Source: CAVZTX01 sp963778375 (GTDB lineage: Bacteria > Chloroflexota > Ktedonobacteria > Ktedonobacterales > Ktedonobacteraceae). Taken from it: a DNA stretch of 64,000 nt. Position 1 is the first letter of the stretch; each line of letters starts with the position of its first letter. The position numbers and the translations under genes were made by a program. The stretch is from the NCBI GenBank assembly GCA_963778375.1, contig CAVZTX010000028.1, forward strand, positions 62,001 to 126,000, written 5' to 3'. This document shows, in pieces, positions 52,752-61,488 of this stretch. A model generated the notes under the pieces. It did not search any database. It saw nothing but the letters and a program-made list of their open reading frames with translations, and was not told the origin of the DNA.

Positions 52752-54542
52752 TTATAGTTCGCGACTTTTTGTTTTGATGATGTCTGTGATGTGCGCTACG
52801 AAATCAGCTACAGGTTTGGCTCCCAGGTTTTCGTTGGTGCGAAGACGGACGGCGACGGCATTTTCGGCGGCTTCTTTGTCTCCGACGACGAGCATATATG
52901 GGATCTTTTGTAGTTGCGCGTCGCGTACTTTGGCGTTCATGCGCTCGCTGCGTATGTCTACCTCAGCACGTACGCCAGCTGCTTTGAGCGTTGCTAAGAC
53001 CTTGTTGGCATACTCTTGATGGCGGTCGGCAATGGGAATGATGATGGCTTGCATGGGAGCGAGCCAGACCGGGAAGGCACCTGCGTAGTGCTCGATCAGC
53101 ATGGCCATGAAACGCTCGGTCGAGCCTGTGACAGCGCGGTGGATCATGACGGGGCGATGCTCGTGTCCATCTTCGCCGATATACTCAAGGCCGAAATTCT
53201 CCGGCTGGATGAAGTCAAGCTGGATGGTTGAGCATTGCCATTCGCGACCGAGGGCGTCACGCACCATGAAGTCCATCTTTGGGCCATAGAAGGCTGCCTC
53301 ACCAATGGCCTCATGGAACTCGATGCCTCGATGCTGCAATGCGCTGCGCAGCGAACTCTCGGCCATTTCCCAGACTTCGTCGCTGCCAACATACTCCTCT
53401 TTCTTCTGCGGGTCGCGTAGCGACAAGCGAATCCAGTAGTCGTTCAGGCCGTAAGTGTCGAAGACCTCCAGGGTGAGGTTCACGGCACGGTCAAACTCTT
53501 CCTGAATCTGGTCAGGGCGCAGGAATACATGGGCGTCATCCTGCGTGAGGCTGCGCACACGTGCCAGGCCCGTCAATACTCCCGCCTTCTCATAACGGTA
53601 GAGTGTGGCAAACTCGGCATAGCGAATGGGTAGCTCGCGATAACTGTGCATCTGTGACTTGTAAAGCGTGATGTGGTGTGGACAGTTCATAGGCTTGAGC
53701 ACGTACGCATCGTCTTCGGATAGCTCCTGCTCCCCTTGCATTATGGGAAACATGTTCTCGCGATACGTGAACCAGTGCTTCGAGGTCTTGTACAGGCGCA
53801 CTTTGCCCAGGTGTGCCGTCCAGACGTGCTGATAGCCATAGCGCTCCTGGGTTTCGCGCACATAGGTCTCCATCTGGTAACGCAGGGTCTCACCATTGGG
53901 CAGGAACAGCGGTACGCCAGCAGGTACATCGTCGCTAAGCACGAAGAGCTTCAATTCACGTCCCAGTTTACGATGGTCGCGCTTCTGGGCCTCTTCCAAT
54001 CGCCAGAGATATTGATCGAGTTCCTCTTGCGTAGACCACGCGGTACCATACAGACGCTGCAACATGGGACGCCGCTCATCGCCGCGCCAATAGGCTCCCG
54101 CGACGCGCATCAGTTTGACAGGGCCAATCTGACCGGTGTTTTCTACATGCGGGCCACGACAGAGGTCGAGAAAATTGTTCTGCTGGTAGATGCCGACTTC
54201 TTCATCGGGCAGATTCTCAATGATTTCTACCTTATATTCCTGGCCTTTGTTGCGGAAGTATTCCAGCGCCTTCTCACGTGGCCAGCGGTCACGCACAAAT
54301 GGGTACTTGCCCGCGATGATGCGCCTCATACGCTGCTCGATATCGGGTAAATCTTCGGGAGTCAGCGTGCGCGGCAGTTCAAAATCATAGTAAAAGCCGT
54401 CTTCGATGGCCGGCCCAATCGCAAATTTGGCGTCGGGAAAAATCTCTTGAACGGCTTCTGCCATAACGTGCGCTGCGGAGTGCCGCATGCGCTGAATCGG
54501 CGTATAACCTACCGATTCCTCTAGTTCTTGTTCAACCGACAT
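52752..54542 (-). CDS. thrS: Threonyl-tRNA synthetase with editing domain, no TGS domain
   Basis: 596 residues from ATG 54542, set by GAGGAGGATG. The protein opens directly with the N2 editing domain (MRHSAAHVMAEAVQEIFPD, FLDLCRGPHV), then the class II core (RPMNCPHHITLYKSQMHSYR, TLYRYEKAGVLTGLARVRS, DDAHVF, PVMIHRAVTGSTERFM) and anticodon domain. The usual N-terminal TGS domain is absent. It charges tRNA-Thr and can clear Ser-tRNA-Thr. It has its own T-box leader and precedes the short paralogue. Confidence 0.95.
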   Translation of the reverse strand: MSVEQELEESVGYTPIQRMRHSAAHVMAEAVQEIFPDAKFAIGPAIEDGFYYDFELPRTLTPEDLPDIEQRMRRIIAGKYPFVRDRWPREKALEYFRNKGQEYKVEIIENLPDEEVGIYQQNNFLDLCRGPHVENTGQIGPVKLMRVAGAYWRGDERRPMLQRLYGTAWSTQEELDQYLWRLEEAQKRDHRKLGRELKLFVLSDDVPAGVPLFLPNGETLRYQMETYVRETQERYGYQHVWTAHLGKVRLYKTSKHWFTYRENMFPIMQGEQELSEDDAYVLKPMNCPHHITLYKSQMHSYRELPIRYAEFATLYRYEKAGVLTGLARVRSLTQDDAHVFLRPDQIQEEFDRAVNLTLEVFDTYGLNDYWIRLSLRDPQKKEEYVGSDEVWEMAESSLRSALQHRGIEFHEAIGEAAFYGPKMDFMVRDALGREWQCSTIQLDFIQPENFGLEYIGEDGHEHRPVMIHRAVTGSTERFMAMLIEHYAGAFPVWLAPMQAIIIPIADRHQEYANKVLATLKAAGVRAEVDIRSERMNAKVRDAQLQKIPYMLVVGDKEAAENAVAVRLRTNENLGAKPVADFVAHITDIIKTKSREL

Positions 54543-54567
54543 TGTTTCATCCTCCTCATTCAGACAA

Positions 54568-54870
54568 TAAAAAAACCTTTTCATCCCTCATTGGGACGAA
54601 AAGGTCATAGACTCTTCGTGGTTCCACCCAGCTTCCGCATCTTCTATGTGCAGTCTAAGATCGCTGCATTTCTTCAGAAGAAACGCGCTCGATTGACCGT
54701 TAACGAAGTCAGTACGTGTACCTTCGGGCAGTATTGGGTGTGCCTTACAAGTACAGGCTGGCGAGGGGTATCCGTTCCTTGCAGGTAGGAGCGCTTTCAG
54801 CCGTCGGCGCTTCCTCTCTGATATACCTCTGGGGAGAGACATGTCTCGCATGAGTGCCATATTTGTTATT
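54568..54870 (-). promoter_or_regulatory. T-box riboswitch of thrS
   Basis: Minus strand: Stem I with AGAGAGGAAGCGCC and GGCTGAAAGCGCTC, specifier ACC (Thr) at 54767-54769 in GGATACCCC, T-box TGGGTGGAACCACGAA (54615-54630), and terminator ACCTTTTCGTCCC...GGGATGAAAAGGT plus T run (54568-54605). Uncharged tRNA-Thr should favour the antiterminator. Confidence 0.88.
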
Positions 54871-54873
54871 ACA

Positions 54874-54902
54874 AGGATACCATAGGTAGAACGAGAAGTA
54901 AA
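54874..54902 (-). promoter_or_regulatory. Promoter TTTACT-17-TATCCT for the thrS T-box
   Basis: On the minus strand TTTACT (54897-54902), 17-nt spacer ending TGG, TATCCT (54874-54879). It lies between the end of the substrate-binding-protein gene and Stem I. Confidence 0.6.
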
Positions 54903-54909
54903 GTGATTT

Positions 54910-55849
54910 TTAGCGGAGATAGGCGTAATGTAGACGACGATCAACTGCGGCGAGTTCCTCGTTCGTAAGTCCCCACTTGAGGATGAGCTGGTGATAGACA
55001 CCAGCTAGCCTTCAACTGATTATAGGCTGTTTGTATGGCATTGAGCATCGAAGGATCATTCTTGCGCACGATAATACCTTCGGGACTGGGGTCAAAGACG
55101 GAGCCGCCAACTTCAAATTGATCGGGATGCTGTTTGCTGTAGTAGTCCGTTACCGGGGAGTCCTGGTAAGTGGCTACAACGCGGTTCGTAGCCAGCAGTT
55201 GTATCACTGCCGTCTGATCTGGCAGGACAATCATATTGATCGCTGGCTTATCCTGCTCCTGGCAATTATCGCTTGAGCTTTGTAAGACGCCCTGTTCTAT
55301 GGTGCCGTCCTGCACTCCCACAGCCAGTCCGCACAAGTCATCCGTGCTTTTGATGTTCTTAGGATTGCCTTTCTGCACCAACAGAGATTCACCAGCATTC
55401 AAGTAAGGTACGAAATCGACGTTCTTCTGCCGATCAGGCGTAATCGTGACTGCCGAGATGACGACGTCGAAGCGCTTGGCCACCAGGTCATCAATGATTG
55501 TATTAAACTTGGTGGGAACAATCTTTGCCTGCAAGCCCATACGCTGAGCAATCGCCGTAATTAGATCAACGTCAAAACCGGCAGCTTTGTGAGTCGTAGA
55601 ATCGATATACTCCTGCGGGGGATAGGTAGTATCGCTGCCAACGGTTAAAACACCGGGAGTGAGAAGGTGGGTTGGGGACACGATAGTAGAGGTAGCAGGA
55701 TTACTGGTAGGATTGCTTGTAGTAGGAGGCGTAGGGGTACCGCTACTACCACATCCAGCAAGTAGCAGAGAGAGCACAACCATACTCCCCAGCATCAGCA
55801 CAGCAAGCGAAGTACGGCGTCCTCGCTTCTTGAAAAATACAGGTATCAT
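54910..55849 (-). CDS. ABC transporter substrate-binding lipoprotein, family 3 (amino-acid type), one frameshift near 55003
   Basis: About 312 residues. Lipobox LLAGC follows the signal; a Thr/Pro-rich linker leads to the type 3 solute-binding fold: LTVGSDTTYPPQEYID, AAGFDVDLITAIAQRMG, FNTIIDDLVAKRFDVVISAVTITP and VGVQDGTIEQ. These match polar-amino-acid binders. The frame as read ends at 54941 with an unrelated tail (from WCLSPAH); removing one base near 55003 restores GVYHQLILKWGLTNEELAAV and a stop at 54910. No permease or ATPase gene is adjacent. Start ATG 55849 with GAGGAAG. Confidence 0.88.
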
Positions 55850-56053
55850 ACAGATATCTTCCTCTCAATTACATAGAAGTTGTCGAAGTTAGGCTTAGTC
55901 TAGCATAGCCGTTGAAAGAATGACAACTAGAACGGTGATTAAGTGACCAAATTATCCTCAAATAGATCTAGTCAGCTTGAATTTGCAACCCGAATCCGGT
56001 TGACACGTTTAAAGAGAAAGAAGATCTCAACGAAATTTAATTCGGAGAAAGAA

Positions 56054-56512
56054 ATGGGAAATAAAACAATCAGAGTTCAGGTAATCATTCTTTTCTTACT
56101 GATCCTCGCCAATTTCATTGCTCAGATACCATACTATCTTCACCTCTATTACAATCCCAACAACCTGCTTGCCCAGGCAAAGGGAGCACTACTTATGCTC
56201 TTCGTCTTTGGAGTATTTCTCCTTGCCTCTACTCTCCTTTTCAAACGAAGAGTCCTGGGGTACTGGCTGATGGTTATCTTCTTAGCCATAGAGTTCCTTT
56301 TCTACTTGTGGAATACCATTGGTGAAGTTATACATGGCTATGGCTTATTTTTTCACCTCAATAATCCAGACCTTCTCCTCAAAGTCGTATTTGCTATAGG
56401 CTACGTGAACTTATTCGCCTCTGGATACTTTCTCGCCCTGTTACTCCTTAAGAGGTCTAATTTCTTACACACTCAAGAAAGAGAAAAACCTCTCACAAAA
56501 TATTCTGTGTGA
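56054..56512 (+). CDS. Four-helix membrane protein, unknown
   Basis: 152 residues from ATG 56054 (GGAGAAAG 4-6 nt ahead); the frame is open upstream to 55943 but without homology-like features. Four helices (about 8-28, 42-64, 70-92, 110-133) with an aromatic-rich third. No family recognised. Confidence 0.6.
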   Translation: MGNKTIRVQVIILFLLILANFIAQIPYYLHLYYNPNNLLAQAKGALLMLFVFGVFLLASTLLFKRRVLGYWLMVIFLAIEFLFYLWNTIGEVIHGYGLFFHLNNPDLLLKVVFAIGYVNLFASGYFLALLLLKRSNFLHTQEREKPLTKYSV

Positions 56513-56869
56513 GAGAACAAAACTGCATCCCAAACATTTGGAGAGAAAACGCGTCACGCTGTAGGGACAGTGCCTTGTGCCTGTCCTGGTGCTCGTCCTG
56601 GTTCGCTGGACGCGCATGTACCTATCCTGGCTTCGCTAGCATCCCCCAATCACCTGATCAGCACTTCAGGAACAGTAGAGTAGGGCCATCACATAGACCT
56701 CGTTTTCCCTCATTCCAGTACCTAAATGGGTGCCCTACATTGAAATATCTTACCGCCCGTCCTATACTGTTCCAATATTGCTAAGATGCATAAGAATAGC
56801 CATACATGAAATGCTGCCTGGAACGTTTGAATAGATAGAGCAGATAAATAATCAGGGTAGGGGGTTGAA
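56513..56869. other. Intergenic region with a degenerate palindromic repeat
   Basis: No convincing gene. At 56561-56586 GTAGGGACAGTGCC-TTGT-GCCTGTCC is another member of the GTAGGGGC palindrome family. An open frame of 91 codons (56509-56784) crosses the repeat and has no ribosome site. Confidence 0.6.
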
Positions 56870-59800
56870 TTGATAACATCGGTGCATGCTAATTCGCAGC
56901 TTTTTTCTGATCATTACCTCGATGACATACTACCGCAACATCCTGATTGGCAGGCGCTTACTGGAAATGCTGAGCCAATCATGGCGGCAATTGCGGCTAT
57001 TTTCAAGAAATACAAACCAAGCGAGACGGAGAAAGAGGCGCAAACAGAGGAGAGATTTGTCCGACCGGTGCTAAGGGCACTAGGACATACCTTTGAGGTG
57101 CAGCCATCGTTAGCAACACCTGGTAGGCCCCAAACACCCGATTATATCTTCTATCGGAATGCGGATGCATTGGAAGCCAACAAAGGGAAGATGCTCAACG
57201 AGGCAAATTTGCAAGCGAAAGCCTATGCTGTTGGAGATGCGAAACGCTGGAACCTTTCGCTTGATGTCGCTGTAAAGGCAGAGGGCAAAGATCGCGACCT
57301 TTTGACGAACAAAAACCCTTCGTATCAGATCGCGTTTTATATCCAGCATAGCGGACTTGAATGGGGCATCCTGACGAATGGAAAGCTCTGGCGGCTCTAT
57401 CACAAAAGTACCGCCCACAAGCTAGATTCCTTTTATGAGGTAGACTTACCGGCATTGCTGGCAAGTAGGGATGTTGAGAAATTTCTCTATTTCTATGCCT
57501 TCTTCCGGCGTGAGGCATTCGAGGACCATCCTCTCAGTGTTACGAAGATTTTTCAGGAGAGCATCGACTACGCGCAAGGAGTTGGTAGTTCACTCAAGAA
57601 ACAGGTGTATGAAGCATTGCGTCACGTGGCTCAAGGATTTCTTGACTATGCGCCCAACCGAGCTCTCGGCGGATGACCCTACAACACTTCAATCGATCTA
57701 CGACAACTCGCTTATCCTACTCTACCGCCTGCTTTTTATCCTCTACGCAGAAGCGCGTAATCTGCTCCCTATGAATGATAGCGATATGTATCGCGAAAAT
57801 TACAGTTTGCGCTCTATAGCACACTCTATCGCAAGCAATCTTGACGCTGGCAGAACGCTTCATCCAAATAGAACAGGCTTCTATTATTATCTAAAAGGGT
57901 TGTTCGACTCCATCAATGTAGGCGATCCACCCCTGAAGATCTCAACGTTTAATGGTGGCCTTTTCGATCCAGGACGTCATCCGTTTCTCGAGCAATATGC
58001 TCTCAGTGACACGCGGCTCCAACAAGCTATCGATATGCTCGCTCGCACAGATGCCAATGGCTCTACTTCCAGACACTTTATTGACTATCGCGACCTGTCG
58101 GTCCGCAACCTGGGAACTATTTACGAGGGGCTACTGGAATATCACCTGGAAAAGATAGCAGCAAAGGATGGCTGGAGTGTTGACCTGCTCAATGATAAAG
58201 GCGAACGTAAGGAAACGGGCAGCTATTACACGCCCGATTATATCGTCAAGTATATCGTTGATGCGACAGTGGCTCCGGTTCTGCAAGCAGCAGTAGCAGG
58301 TGCGCCTGATGAGAAAGCAAAGATTGAAGCTGTCCTGGCTGTGAAGGTGCTTGATCCGGCTATGGGCAGCGCACATTTTCTTGTGGAGGTCACCGAGTAC
58401 ATTGCGCGTTTCCTTGTGGAGTTAAATCTGCAGACCGAAGGAACAACGAGAGAAGCAGATGTAGCCTACTGGAAGCGGCGAGTTGTGCAGTCATGCATCT
58501 ATGGGGTAGACCTGAACCCGCTTGCTGTCGAACTGGCAAAGCTTTCACTCTGGTTAAGCACCGTAGCAAAGGATCGTCCATTATCGTTCCTTGACCACCA
58601 CTTACGCACAGGCAATGCCTTGATTGGCGCAAGGCTTGAGCACCTGACTATGGCTCGTAATGGAAACGGCAATGGGAATGGAAACGGGAACGGGAATCAT
58701 CATAAGCTCAAAAAGCCCGAAGCGCCCAAAGAGCAGTTGGCACTGTTCGATGACGACGCGTTCCGCCAGACAATGACAACAGCAGTTGATCTCATGTGGT
58801 TAGTAGAGGATAGCCCGGCCCAAACTGTGGAACAGGTCAAGGAACAAGAACAGCTTTATGCCGCTTTACGCGAAGGATTGATCGGCAAATATGGTAGGTT
58901 AGCTGATCTCGTCACCGCGACCTCTTATGGCATAACGGTTGCTTCATCCTTGTGGAAACCGCTTGTCGATTTCGCCACTGGTCGCACGCTCACAGCACCT
59001 TCGCAATTTACTGAGTGGTTAGATGCTGCCACAACCATTGCCACTGAGCGCCGCTTTTTTCACTGGGAATTGGAGTTCCCGGAAATCTTCTTTGATCGAC
59101 ATGGACAGGCCAAAAAACAGGAGGCTGGCTTTGATGCTGTAGTTGGCAATCCGCCGTGGATACGCCAGGAAATGTTCAGCGAGAGACAAACCCGCGCTGA
59201 AGCGCTTATTCAGCGTGTACCACGGCGTTGCCGACCTCTCCACCTATTTCGTGGAACTCGGCAACACCTTCTTGAGAGAAGGTGGACATTTCGGCTTCAT
59301 CATTCCCAACAAATTTGTACGAGCGAACTATGGTGAGGCAGTGCGCACTTTCTTGACTGAGCAAGTACGATTAGATCGGTTAGTAGACTTTGGTGATCTG
59401 CCCGTGTTCTCAGAGGCGACCACCTATCCAATGATTGTATTGACCTCGAAACAGCTACAAGACGATTCTCCAGTGAAGTATACATTCCTGGAACATCTTC
59501 AGCCTGATATGCTTGCCACTGACATTGAGAGCGGAGAAACGCTCGTACCCAGGTCTGCATTGACGGGTTCGCATTGGTCGCTCGGTGGAGAAGTAAGGCA
59601 TGCGATTGTTGAGAAGATGAAAGCAGTCAGCGTTCCGCTGGGTCAGCTTGTTGAAGATAAGATATTCTATGGCATCAAGACAGGCTTCAACGAAGCATTT
59701 GTGATCGATAGCCGCACTCGTGACAAGCTGATAGCTGAAGATCCGAAGAGTGCGGAAATTATCAAGCCATTTGTGGTTGGCGAAGATGTCAAACGCTATC

Positions 59801-60821
59801 GTCTAGACTATAAGAAGCGCTATATCATTCTAACAAAGATTGGTACACCTATTGAGAGGCTATCCAGCAGTCTTTGCTCACCTTCAAGCATATCAAAGCC
59901 AACTTGAGAAACGCTGGGATAAGGGCAATCATTGGTGGGAGTTACGTCCTTGCGATTATTATGAAAAGTTTGAGAAGCCTAAAATCATTTTTCCTGATCA
60001 TTGCTAGCCGCTGCCAATTTGCGTTTACATTGAAGGTAATTTTAGTGAAATACTACTTACTTCATGTCGGTTGACCAGAGCCAAAAGTATCTTGTCACTC
60101 TCCTTAATTCTTCCTTGGTTGATTTTTTCTTTCGGACAATATCTAGCGCTATCAGAGGTGGCTATTTACGATTACCGAGCGCAGTATGTGACGCATATTC
60201 CTATTCGTCGCATTAGCTACTTCACAACTACTGCTGACGAACGGACTGCACTGACCAATGAAGGCAATCGCCTTTTACAAGGCGAACAGGCATGAGGAGC
60301 TACTTACATTCGTAGAGGCTCGTCTCAGGAATGAGCCGGAGCAGAGCGATGTTGTGCATGACTTGCTAGCGTACTTGGCCGATAAGATGATCGAGTTTAA
60401 TAAGCAGAGGCAAGAGGCTGTGGAAGATTTCATGCTTGGGTTGGAAGGGGTGCTATCTGACAGCGAGCTACGAAAGATCGATAGGCTTTGGACACCGATG
60501 AGCCCAATAAGGGCTGACGACGTGGAAGCGGAAGCAAGGCAGGTTCAGGCGCGAGAGATATTAGGTTCACTGGCAGAGCAACAGCTTGATGTACGGGATG
60601 ATATCGGGCTGTTGAACGAGGAGCAGTGGAAATGGCTTCTCAAAAGGCGGCTCAGCAAGCCGAATCTTGTTGATTTGACAAAAATGTTTAGAAGATTTCA
60701 GCCAGCTATTGCGGAGATTGATAAACGCATCAGGGACACCGATTACGTAATTGACCAGATTGTGTACAGGTTGTATGGTCTGACGCAGGAGGAGATTGGT
60801 GTGGTTGAGGGGCATAATTGA
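56870..60821 (+). pseudogene. Type IIG-like restriction-modification protein (Eco57I family), at least eight frameshifts
   Basis: About 1310 residues if repaired. N-terminal PD-(D/E)xK-like endonuclease: FVRPVLRALGHTFEVQPS, TPDYIFY and AVGDAKRW. Then the Eco57I-type N6-adenine methylase: DPAMGSAHFLVE (SAM motif) near 58350 and AVVGNPPWIRQE (catalytic NPPW) near 59150, ETGSYYTPDYIVKYIV ahead of them. Next a target-recognition-like part (HIPIRRISYFTTTADERT) and a coiled C-terminus. Breaks lie near 57652, 59184, 59850, 59992, 60023, 60070, 60165 and 60285, most an extra base. A Gly/Asn linker (NGNGNGNGNGNGNHH) sits near 58660. TTG 56870 is the apparent start. Confidence 0.8.
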
Positions 60822-60833
60822 CGAGAAAAGCTA

Positions 60834-60862
60834 TTTACAATGCATCCGTGATATGCTATTAT
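60834..60862 (+). promoter_or_regulatory. Promoter TTTACA-17-TATTAT for tRNA-Ala(CGC)
   Basis: TTTACA 60834-60839, 17-nt spacer, TATTAT 60857-60862, 11 nt ahead of the tRNA 5' end. Confidence 0.75.
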
Positions 60863-60873
60863 CTAGCTTGCCA

Positions 60874-60946
60874 GGGGATGTAGCTCAGCTGGGAGAGCGC
60901 GACAATCGCACTGTCGAGGTCAGGGGTTCGAGCCCCCTCATCTCCA
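60874..60946 (+). tRNA. tRNA-Ala, anticodon CGC
   Basis: 73 nt with complete cloverleaf: acceptor GGGGATG/CATCTCC, D stem GCTC/GAGC, anticodon stem CGACA/TGTCG with loop ATCGCAC (anticodon 60907-60909), T arm AGGGGTTCGAGCCCCCT. CCA is not encoded beyond A73-CC. Confidence 0.95.
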
Positions 60947-60983
60947 CCTTGTAGCAACTACCCGCAATAGCTGTAAACGTGCC

Positions 60984-61012
60984 TTGCAAAGCGCGCTCAG
61001 TTATGGTATAGT
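60984..61012 (+). promoter_or_regulatory. Promoter TTGCAA-17-TATAGT for the leuS T-box leader
   Basis: TTGCAA 60984-60989, 17-nt spacer ending TGG, TATAGT 61007-61012. Transcription would begin just before Stem I. Confidence 0.75.
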
Positions 61013-61191
61013 GTAGCTGCAATCAAATGAGGCTGTGAGCAGGAGTAGTAGGTCAATTCTTGATCAGAGAGTAGCCGGGTGGTGCAAGGCTGCAATGTTG
61101 GACTGAACTCGCCTGTGAGCAATGAGTGTGAAGCAAGCTTTTTAGTGGGTCGATTTACGTCGAGCCATTAGTACTAGCAGTTGCTTAGCAC

Positions 61192-61220
61192 TTGTCGGAG
61201 CGCCCGTTATCGCGTAGAAT
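61192..61220 (+). promoter_or_regulatory. Internal promoter TTGTCG-17-TAGAAT for the nested tRNA
   Basis: TTGTCG 61192-61197, 17-nt spacer, TAGAAT 61215-61220, 19 nt ahead of the tRNA 5' end, inside the leuS leader. Confidence 0.6.
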
Positions 61221-61239
61221 GAGTGTACATCAAACATTT

Positions 61240-61312
61240 GGGCCTGTAGCGCAGCTGGGAGAGCGCATCCATGGCATGGATGAGGTCAGGGGTTCGAATC
61301 CCCTCAGGTCCA
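61240..61312 (+). tRNA. tRNA-Ala, anticodon GGC, nested in the leuS leader
   Basis: 73 nt: acceptor GGGCCTG/CAGGTCC (one G-U), D arm GCGC/GAGC with one mismatch, anticodon stem CATCC/GGATG with loop ATGGCAT (anticodon 61273-61275), T arm AGGGGTTCGAATCCCCT. It lies between Stem I and the antiterminator of the leuS T-box. Confidence 0.93.
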
Positions 61313-61488
61313 CCGTCTCTTTTGAGATCGAAAAAAGAATGATGTAAAGCTGGGTGGAACCACGGAATGACCTTTCGTCCCGCGAGGATGAAAGGTTTTT
61401 TATTGTTTGTTATTTTCATTGTATGTTGATGTAGGTTGAAACGGTATCATCATCCATTTTCTGAAAGAATGGGGAGAGGCGAAACGAT

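Larger units (their letters stand above)
61020..61403 (+). promoter_or_regulatory. leuS T-box riboswitch, interrupted by a tRNA-Ala gene
   Basis: Stem I (about 61030-61125) has AGCAGGAGTAGTA, CAGAGAGTAGCC and GGGTGGTGCAAGGC, and the specifier CTC (Leu) at 61108-61110 in GACTGAACTCGCC. The T-box TGGGTGGAACCACGGAA spans 61351-61367 and the terminator ACCTTTCGTCC...GGATGAAAGGT plus T run ends near 61400. Between them lies a complete tRNA-Ala gene (61240-61312). Confidence 0.9.

Noticed and set aside
56509..56784. 91-codon frame after the membrane-protein gene
   Set aside because: Crosses a palindromic repeat, has no ribosome site, and its composition is not protein-like.
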